Source of the DNA: Brienomyrus brachyistius
Taxonomy: Eukaryota > Chordata > Actinopteri > Osteoglossiformes > Mormyridae
Assembly: GCF_023856365.1 (NCBI RefSeq)
Contig: NC_064540.1
Coordinates: 12,797,191-12,861,190 of the forward strand
Reading direction: 5' to 3'
Length of the DNA stretch: 64,000 bases
The notes under the pieces are model-generated. The model ran no database searches and was not told the origin of the DNA. It worked only from the letters and a program-made list of their open reading frames with translations. The position numbers were made by a program, and so were the translations under genes. Positions 56,611-64,000 of the stretch are shown piece by piece (within the stretch, counting starts at the first letter, position 1; every line of letters begins with the position of its first letter).

Positions 56611-57579
56611 TCTTGATCAGTTCACAGCCATGTTTTTACACAGGACTAGGAAATTAAAATATTTAACAGCACAAAACAGCAGGTATTCATATATGCAATT
56701 TCAGATGACCATTGGAAAGAAATATAAACATAGAATTGATAGAAACAAACAAAAAAAAAATCTAATTTAAAGTCCCAAAGGATTTTTGTGATTGTTATTT
56801 TTGCCGGTTGATTCTTTGTTTTTGGTTGCTTTTTATTTTTGTATGTTTTTAACTTTTTATTTATTGTAACATGTATTAGGTGAGAATCCTGAAGTAGCAT
56901 TGCTCCCAAAGACTGGATAGAGAGAGATTAAGTTTAGTAGCAAATGGGACCAAGGCCATAGTTTGGAATTTGGGCAGAGTTTGGGATTTGGGTAGGGGTA
57001 GACACACAAAGAGTATTTCTCCAGCGTTATTGATGGTGCTTTAGAATAATTTCATAGTAGCCAGATGTGCATTTCCATATTTCAACTGTATGTGGCCATT
57101 ATCTAAAGTCCAAAGTTAATTTTTTATAGAAATCTTAAGTACCTGCTTAATGTATAACACACCCTGGACTATTATTATCTTGCATGTCCACATGGTTGGA
57201 ACCAATCTACAGCTAATCCAGTGAGCATAGATCTACCTTTTAATAAGTATTCTTTTATGATAACAGGGTGGCTCCCAGTGTTTGTGTGGGTTAACACGTC
57301 AAGATGTGAAGAAATACTTATGAGAGTAGGTATATCTACACTGTCTGTGGAGTGTGATTGTTTATCTAAGGAATCCTTAGCAATGGACCGGCAGGGTGTC
57401 TCCTCTTTCTTACTCTGTGCTTCCTTAGATGGGCTCCAATCTTAGAATTAAAGTGAAGTTTACTTGCCAAAGAATATTTGAGTATGGAATTTAACTTGGT
57501 GCGAACTGTGCAGATGTTAGGGCAGACAGACTTGACTATACATAGAAAAATTATGTGAAAAAGAAAATATACACACACA
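56611..57579. other. wnt4 3' untranslated region and downstream flank
   Basis: ATTAAA at 56653-56658 is a weak polyadenylation variant close to the stop. No canonical AATAAA is seen in the first 300 bp. The end of the transcript cannot be set from sequence alone, and I recognise no other gene here. Confidence 0.4.
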
Positions 57580-57623
57580 CAGTTCCTTGAAAATGTATTC
57601 ATACCCATTTTGTCCTGTTACAA

Positions 57624-57817
57624 CAGGGGTGTCAAACTCCAGTCCTGGGGGGCCGGAGCCCTGTGTAGCTTAGTTCTTCCCCAGTTCCACCACAAATGAT
57701 TCAGCTGTAGAGCTGTGTGGTAATTAGCACAAGGAGTTGAATCAGGTGTGTTAAATGAGTGTAAACCAAAAATTGTGCAGGGTTCCAACCCTCCAGGACT
57801 GGAGTTTGACACCCCTG
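57624..57817. mobile_element. hAT-type MITE (194 bp)
   Basis: Starts CAGGGGTGTCAAACTCCAGT and ends CTGGAGTTTGACACCCCTG, so the inverted ends are nearly perfect over 18 bp. The flanks TGTTACAA (57616-57623) and AATTACAA (57818-57825) form an 8-bp duplication with two mismatches. It interrupts the left long terminal region of the Tc1 host. Non-coding. Confidence 0.9.
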
Positions 57818-58848
57818 AATTACAACCACAAAGTTAATTGTATTTTATTGAGATTTTATTTGATAGACCACCACAAAGTAGTGCATAAAAGCGAAGTGGA
57901 AAGAATAGGATTACATGGTTTTCAAAAATTTTTACAAATAAAAATCTGAAAAGTGTGGCGTGCATTTGTATTCAGTCCCCTTGAGTCAATACTTAGTAGA
58001 ACCACCTTTCACTGCAATTAAAGCTGCAAGTAATTTGGTGTATGTCTCTACCAGCTTTGCACATCTAGAGACTGCAATTTTAGCCTATTCTTCTTTGCAA
58101 AATAGCTCAAGGTCAGTTAGATTGGATGGAGAACAGCAATATTCAAGTCTTGCCACAGATTCTCAATGGGATTTAGGTCTGGACTTTGGATGGGTCATTC
58201 TAACACATGAATATGCTTTGATCTAAACCATTCCATTGTAGCTCTGGCTGTATGCTTAGAGTCATTGTCCTGCTGGAAGGTGAAGCTCCGCCACAGTCTC
58301 AAGTCATTTGTAGCCTCTAACAGGTTTTCTTTCAGGATTGCCCTGAATTTAGCTCCATCCGTCTTCCCATCAACTCTGACCAGCTTTCCTGTTCCTGCTG
58401 AAGAAAAGCACCTGCTGCCACCACCATGCTTCACAGTGGAGATGGTGTGTTCAGGGTGATGTGCAGTGTTAGTTTTCCGCCACATATCGCATTCTTATGG
58501 CTTTCTTTCAGCAATGGATTTCTTTTTGCCATTCTTCCATAAAGGCCAGATTTCTGGAATACATGACTACTAGTTTTCCTGTAGTCAGATACTCCCATTT
58601 GAGATGTGGATCTCTGCAGCTTCTCCAGAGTGACCATGGGCCTCTTGGCTGCTTCTTTGATTAGTGCTCTCCTTGCCCGGCCTGTCAGTATAGGTGGACA
58701 GCCATGTCTTGGTTGCTCGTTGAAGCAAATATCTAATTAGCCAATCATATGGCAACAGCAGTTGTGCCATACTCTTTCCATTTTTGGATGATAGATTGAA
58801 CAGTGCTCTGTGTGATGTTCAAAGCTTGGGATATTTTCTTATAACCTA

Positions 58849-59157
58849 GGGTGACCAGATAATCCATGTCAACCCGGATACCTTGAGCTAGGACAAGATT
58901 TTTAACCTACCATTTCAATTAAAAGGACCTGGATTTCAGTTCTTGTTGCGTGCTGATTGGTCAGCCTCCTACAATCATGCACGTGTCACTAATGTTAATG
59001 AAAAACAGCTGGATGAGTCAAGGAAACAAACCAGTCAAAGCACAAGAAGAACTAAAAAATTTTGCCAGGTGCAGGAGCCTTTCAGTTTTAAGGTAGTTTG
59101 TAAAACCTGAAGTAGCTCAAGTTGTCCAGGATGAGATGGACTATCTGGTCACCCTAT
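58849..59157. mobile_element. hAT-type MITE (309 bp)
   Basis: Begins GGGTGACCAGATAATCC and ends GACTATCTGGTCACCCTAT, with ATAACCTA duplicated exactly at 58841-58848 and 59158-59165. It sits in the helix-turn-helix coding region of the Tc1 host; removing it restores the reading across the insertion point. Confidence 0.9.
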
Positions 59158-59575
59158 ATAACCTAATCCAGCTTTAAACTTCTCCACAACTTTATCCCTG
59201 ACCTGTCTGGTGTGTTCCTTGGACTTCATGATGCTGTTTGTTCACTATTGTTCTCTAACAAACCTTTACAAACATCTGTAATTATGTTGAGAATAAATTA
59301 CACAGAGGTGGACTCTGTTTACTAATTAGGTTTCTTCCGAAGGCAATTGGTTGTATTGGATTTTATTTAAGGGTTCAGGGGGCTGAATTCAAATGATTTT
59401 TATTTTTAAAAATATTTGAAAACCATGTATCATTTTCTTTCCACTTCACGATTTTGCGCTACTTTATGTTGGTCTATCACATAAAATCCCAATAAAATAC
59501 ATTTAAGTTTGTGGTTGTAACATGACAAAATGTGGAAAAGTTCAAAGGGTATGACTACTTTTTCAAGGCATTGTA

Positions 59576-60255
59576 TACACACACACACACACACACAACT
59601 AAACAGAAGCCTTAAATAAACACATGCACTATTAAACTTTAATCCCAACATGAGGACCTTAACCCCTACCCAGCCCTAACTTTAACCATAAGTAGCTAAA
59701 CAAAATACAAGACTTTTGGCATTTGTAACTTTTTTGATTGTATTCACAATCCTGAAAAATGGCCCCCTCAATGTAATATATACCTAATTCACACACACAC
59801 ACAGAGTCATCCCTCCAGATTTACAAATCTGATATTCATGGTTTTGGTTATTTGCAAGATGAACAATTAAATGGGAATATTTTCCGAAAAACCACAGAAA
59901 TTCATGGATGGCGCATGAGCCAGAATTGCTATACAAAGAACATTGAAAATGATTTGGTTTCCATAAAATCATATAATATGTAAGTATTACTGTTATTCAG
60001 TATTTGTTAGTACTGGTGCATGCTGTATCTTTAGTATTAAAAGTTATTTTTTTTGGTTTAAAAAAAAAACTGGGGATCTAATCATGGCTTGGGTATGTTG
60101 CACATCTGTGTCTCAGCAACCAGCCTCACTTAGCTGTCTGTGATTCTCACAGTTTTCAGTGCTGTTAAGTTAGCATTTTTAATAATGGGTCCAAGTATTT
60201 TCACATCTTCTTCCCCTAACCCAAATGTGAAGGACTGGCAATATGTGTGTATTTA
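59576..60255. other. Intergenic DNA, partial repeat copy, nothing coding
   Basis: Holds a (CA)n run at about 59577-59597, then a third, diverged part of the repeat at 45.5-46.1 kb (about 59640-59775) with CCCTAACTTTAACC-like strings. The remainder is featureless AT-rich sequence. Confidence 0.6.
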
Positions 60256-61056
60256 CACCGACTGGCCACTTTATTAGTTACCCCTGTTCAACTGCTCATT
60301 GAGGCAAATATCTAATTAGCCAATCATATGTCGGCAGCACAATGTATAAAATCATACAGGTCAGGAGCTTCAGTTAATATTCACCTCAAACACGAGAATT
60401 GGGAAGAAAGATGATTTAAGTAACTTTAAGTGGTTTTTGCTGTACATGGTTGTTGATGCTAGACGGGCTGTATGAGTATGTCAGAAACTGCTGATCTATG
60501 GGGATTTTCATCCACAACCATCTTTAGGGTTTCCAGATTGGGCCAAAAAAGAAAACAAACATCCAGTGACTGGTGGCAGCAGTAACATAAATAACCACTC
60601 GTTACAACCAAGATATGCAGAAGAATATCACTGAACACACAACATGTTGAACCTTGAAGCAGCAGAAGACCACATTGGGTGCTGCTCCTGTCAGCTACGA
60701 ACAGGAAACTGAGACTACAGTGGGGACAGGCTCACCAAAATTGGCCAAAGGAAGATCAGAAAAAAAACTGCTGCCTGCTCAGATGAGTCATGATTTCCGC
60801 TGTGACATTCAAATGGTGGGATCAGAATTTGATGTAAACAACATAAAAGCATGGATACATCATGGTTTGTATCAAGAATTCAGATTGATGGTGGTGATGC
60901 AATGGTTTTCCTGGCAACTTTGGGCCAGTTGAGCATCATTTAAAAGCCATAGCCTACGTGATTATTGTTGCTGACCATGTCCATCTCTTTATGACCACAG
61001 TGTTTCCAGCTTCTAATGGGTACTCCCTGTAGGATAACGTACCATGTCACAAAACT

Positions 61057-63603
61057 ATATACATATAACCGGCCCAAACCCCACCAAGCAAGCCTGAGGT
61101 GACAGTGGCAAGGAAAAACTCCCTCTGGCAGGAACCTTGAGAGGAACCTAGACTTGGAAGGGTACCCCATCTTCCTCTGGGCAATTGGGGAGCATGAAAC
61201 TGTATTTACATTGACATTAATTTTAGTCCATATAGTTTTAAAAATCCCAGTTGGTTTCATGTAAATATCTCCAAGGAGTCCAGGTGAGGGTTCACACGGT
61301 GTAGTCGGCTCGGGATCAGCTCGGAAAAGAGAAGATGGAGGAGAGTTATTGCCCTACACCTAACCTAACCTCCAGCAGTACTAAAGTAACTTGTGGAAGC
61401 CAGGTTAAAAGAGAGACCTGGAAGGAAGCACAGACATGAGGGTTTCCAGGGGTTTTGGCATCAAGCCAACCTACCGTCCACAGCTTAAGTGATCGGCGAG
61501 AGTGGCAGGATGACAGCACCAATCCCCCCTTTCACTTCTAATCTCAAATGACCATGAACCTCCAGATTTCCCATTCACCTTAGAAAAGGGAGTTTTACTA
61601 TCCAAAAGACTGTTTAAAGAGGTAAGTCTTAAGCCTTGACTTAAAAGCAGAGATTGTATCTGAGTTCCGAACACTAATTGGAAGTTTATTCCATAACTGT
61701 GGTGCTTTATGAGCAAATGCTCTTCCCCTAAAAGTAACATTCTTTATTCTGGGTATGAATAGAAAACCTGCATCTTGCGATCGAATCATATGATTCGGAA
61801 TGTAGTTGCAAATAAGGTCACTCACATACTGCAGTGCAAGATCATTTACAGCTTCACAAGTTAAGAGTAGTATTTTGTAGTCAAAACGAAATCTAACTGG
61901 CAGCCAGTGTAATGAAGATAAAATAGGGTCATATTTTTGGTGAGGATTCTGGCTGCTGCATTCTGGACTAGCTGGAGTTTATTTAATGACCTATTTGGAC
62001 CTATCTTTCATACATCTGATTCTCCTGTAGAAATGAGGTTAGTTGACTAGCTACAACTCTGTTATTCTGGAGATAAACGATAGAGGGGGCGGCATGGTGG
62101 TACAGTGGTTAGCACTGTTGCCTCCCACCTCTGGGACCTGAGTTCGAGTCTCCACCTGGGTCACATGTGTGCGGAGTTTGCATGTTCTCCCCATGTCGTC
62201 GTGGGATTTCCTATGGGTACTCCGGTTTCCCTCCACAGTCCAAAAACATGCTGAGGCTAATTAGAGTTACTAAATTGCCCATAGGGGTGCATGTATGAGT
62301 GAATGGTGTGTGAGTGTGCCCTGCGATGGGCTGGCCCCCCATCCTGGGTTGTTCCCTGCCTCATGCCCATTGCTTCCGGGATAGGCTCCAGACCCTCCCC
62401 CCCCCCCCCAACCCAGTAGGATAAGCGGTTTGGAAAATGGATGGATGGATAAATGATAGATTAGAGATTGGTCCTTAGTTTATAATTTCCAAGAGATTCA
62501 AGTTTGGCTTCTTCAATATAGGATTAATTACTGCTAGTTTAAGAGATTTTGGTAGACGGCCAATGCTGATGGAGAAGTTAACTATTGCTAGTAGTGGTTC
62601 AATCACTGTCGGGATCATCTCTTTGAATAATTTTGTTGGGATAGGGTCTAGCATACAAGTAGATGAATTGGAAGATAAAATTAAGGACGTCAGTTCTGAC
62701 TGGTTAACCTCGGTAAATGGTGCAGTTACAGTATTAGCACATGCCGCGTTGAATGTAGTTATTGGAATATTCAAAATGTTCTGTCTAATTGAACATAGTT
62801 TTTGGTCAAAAACATTGCATAAAGTCAAAAATAACACGCGCACACTTTGAGTAGTAGTCTGGTTATTAGTCAGTTTGGACACCATATTAAATATGAATCT
62901 AGGATTATTTTTGTTTATTTCAATTAGTTGTGATAGAAACTCTGATTTACCGACACTAAGAGCCTTTTTATAGCTACCCATAGCCTCTTTCCATGCTAGT
63001 TCAAACAGCACTTTTGACGCCACTTACGTTCTAATTTCTGTGTCTCCTGTTTTAAAGTACGCAAGTGGTCATTATACCAAGGAGCAATTTTGTTTACTCT
63101 GATCTTTTTTATTTTTAACGGAGCAGTTTTATCTAGGGTGGAACTAAGCATAGATGCTGAACAATCTGTAATGCTATCAAGTTCAGCAGGATTCGACATT
63201 ACTTTGGTCAAAAACGATAGCTCAGTGAGATTATCAATAAAGTAACTCCCTCTATGTAACATGATTGTATGTTTGGCATAAAAGCGAGTTAGGGAGTTAA
63301 TATTTTGAGCAAGGTGAATATTGAACGTGATAAGATGATGGTCAGAGATAATACTGGTCTGAGACAGTAGAGTTACATTATCTATATCAAGACCAAACGA
63401 TAGGATTAAACCAAAGGTATGACCACAGTTGTGGGTGGGCCCAATTACATTATGAATGATACCCACAGAGTCTAGTATATTAGTAAAGGCTATTGTCAGG
63501 GGATCTTGTCCGTTGTCTACATTAATATTAAAGTCTCCCACAATTATTCCTCTCTCAGTTGAAATAACTAGGTCTGAAAGGAATTCTGCAAATTCAGCTA
63601 AAA
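61057..63603 (-). pseudogene. L2-clade LINE inserted in Tc1, holding a SINE
   Basis: Minus-strand L2-type element. Endonuclease sequence at 63541-62996 starts MGDFNINVDNGQDPLTIAFT, shows SQTSIISDHHLITFNIHL (SDHH catalytic block), then ILDKTAPLK-type linker sequence KTAPLKIKKIRVNKIAPWYN. At 63023-62475 the linker to the reverse transcriptase follows (SYKKALSVGKSEFLSQLIEI then SIGRLPKSLKLAVINPILKK). The palm and thumb regions are then missing. The C-terminal domain reappears at 61825-61598 as GRAFAHKAPQLWNKLPISVR and FKSRLKTYLFKQSFG. The 3' untranslated region at about 61057-61460 has GACAGTGGCAAGGAAAAACT, typical of fish L2. A SINE lies at 62085-62448. Confidence 0.9.
62085..62448 (+). mobile_element. 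tRNA-derived SINE, copy E
   Basis: Plus-strand copy with full tRNA-like head, B box, body and tail. Flanked by ATAAACGATAGA (62073-62084) and ATAAATGATAGA (62449-62460), a 12-bp duplication with one mismatch. The GC-rich region before the tail carries a longer C tract than in the other copies. It lies in the L2-type LINE and is the innermost layer of the nest. Confidence 0.92.
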
Positions 63604-63850
63604 ATTCATCTCAGACTAGTTTTTTGAATATGATGAGTTCACTGTACTCAAATGGCGTCCACAGTCACAATATCTCAATCCAATAAAACACCCATGGTAT
63701 GTGGTGTAACAGAAAATTTAAATGTGTGCTGTTATCATATCAGCATGGACCAAAGTCTTTAAGAATGTTTCAAGTACCTTATTAAATCTATGCCACAAAT
63801 AAGAAGGGGGTCCAACGTAGTACTAGGAAGGTGTACCTAAGTGGTCAGTG

Positions 63851-63851
63851 A

Positions 63852-63882
<31 letters not shown>

Positions 63883-63884
63883 GC
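63851..63884. repeat. (TG)n/(TA)n microsatellite
   Basis: About eight TG units followed by about seven TA units, starting at the end of the Tc1 element. Confidence 0.92.
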
Positions 63885-64000
63885 CCTTAAAGTGGCCATA
63901 TATATATAGTCAGTTGGGGATGCCATCCCAAGGGTTCCCAAAATCCCCAGGAAGATGACGCCCGCAGCCGGGGTGGAGTCCCCTACTCCACCCCCCAGTG
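63885..64000. other. Window end, unassigned GC-rich sequence
   Basis: The last about 80 bases are GC-rich (CCCGCAGCCGGGGTGGAGTC) and probably begin another repeat that continues past the window. Confidence 0.35.

Larger units (their letters stand above)
57580..59573 (-). pseudogene. Tc1-type transposon with two hAT MITE insertions, family G
   Basis: The inverted termini are CAGTTCCTTGAAAATG at left and CTTTTTCAAGGCATTG at right, followed by TA (59574-59575). The minus strand encodes a transposase from an ATG at 59229 (MKSKEHTRQVRDKVVEKFKA). The helix-turn-helix is split by a MITE at 58849-59157, then KISQALNI continues. A GVSDYRKTSSHVFQKSGLYG block and a FTFQQDNDSKHTARATMEWF motif with the second catalytic Asp follow. 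Further inward is SPDLNPIENLWQ with the catalytic Glu near 58170. Frameshifts and in-frame stops mark it dead. A patch of about 47 bp at 58714-58760 belongs to another Tc1 family (see findings). Confidence 0.92.
60256..63850 (+). pseudogene. Tc1-type transposon split by a LINE, family C
   Basis: The left end is TA then CACCGACTGGCCACTTTATT. The right end at about 63850 is ACCTAAGTGGTCAGTG and runs into (TG)n, so its TA cannot be confirmed. Plus-strand transposase relics at 60600-61050 include segments matching the 30.2-kb fragment. The sequence resumes at about 63604 with the 3' part of the transposase (TTCACTGTACTCAAATGG and CAATCCAATAAAACACCC, the catalytic Glu region). A LINE occupies 61057-63603. 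All reading frames are damaged. Confidence 0.88.

Overview
The window looks like a teleost fish chromosome. It is AT-rich and intron-rich, and dense in transposable elements typical of ray-finned fish: Tc1/mariner relics, L2/Rex1/RTE/L1-type LINEs, a tRNA-derived SINE, hAT MITEs, solo LTRs and a BEL/Pao relic. I find one ordinary host gene, a complete wnt4 (best match the wnt4a type). I found no bacterial-style operon, CRISPR array, rRNA gene or convincing free-standing tRNA gene.

Layout. 0-7.6 kb: mostly plain AT-rich DNA with one MITE-like element, one SINE and an (ATCT)n microsatellite. 7.6-18 kb: a dense run of decayed elements, in order Rex1-type LINE (-) holding a SINE, an unassigned LINE (+), an RTE-like LINE (-), a Tc1 (+), a SINE (+), a Tc1 (-), a DDE_3 transposase relic (-), a proline-rich minisatellite and a second copy of the unassigned LINE (-). 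18-30.7 kb: solo LTRs, an L1-type LINE (-) split by one of them, a Tc1 (-) split by a SINE, a DDE_3 transposase with its own intron, a GC-rich orphan block, and a Tc1 fragment that ends about 440 bp before a TATA box.

31.67-56.61 kb: wnt4 on the + strand. Five coding exons join in phase to a 351-residue protein with a signal peptide, the lipid-acceptor Ser212 and N-glycosylation sequons at Asn88 and Asn297. Introns are 19.2, 0.68, 0.23 and 3.8 kb. Intron 1 carries an L2-type LINE, an inverted pair of Tc1 copies, a LINE with an in-frame 18-bp expansion, a solo LTR, a BEL/Pao relic and a Tc1 split by a LINE. Intron 4 carries a Tc1 next to a foldback (inverted composite) Tc1.

56.6-64 kb: 3' flank, with a Tc1 holding two hAT MITEs and a patch from another Tc1 family, then a three-level nest (Tc1 > L2-type LINE > SINE).

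Every transposase and reverse transcriptase I could read carries stops, frameshifts or deletions, so none looks autonomous. The SINEs still have target-site duplications of 12-13 bp and are probably the youngest insertions. I do not see a clear unknown functional system. The most unusual structures are the foldback element in intron 4, the inverted duplication in intron 1 that shares a transposon insertion site, the rearranged intron-containing DDE_3 transposase, and the GC-rich orphan block at 28.4-29.4 kb.
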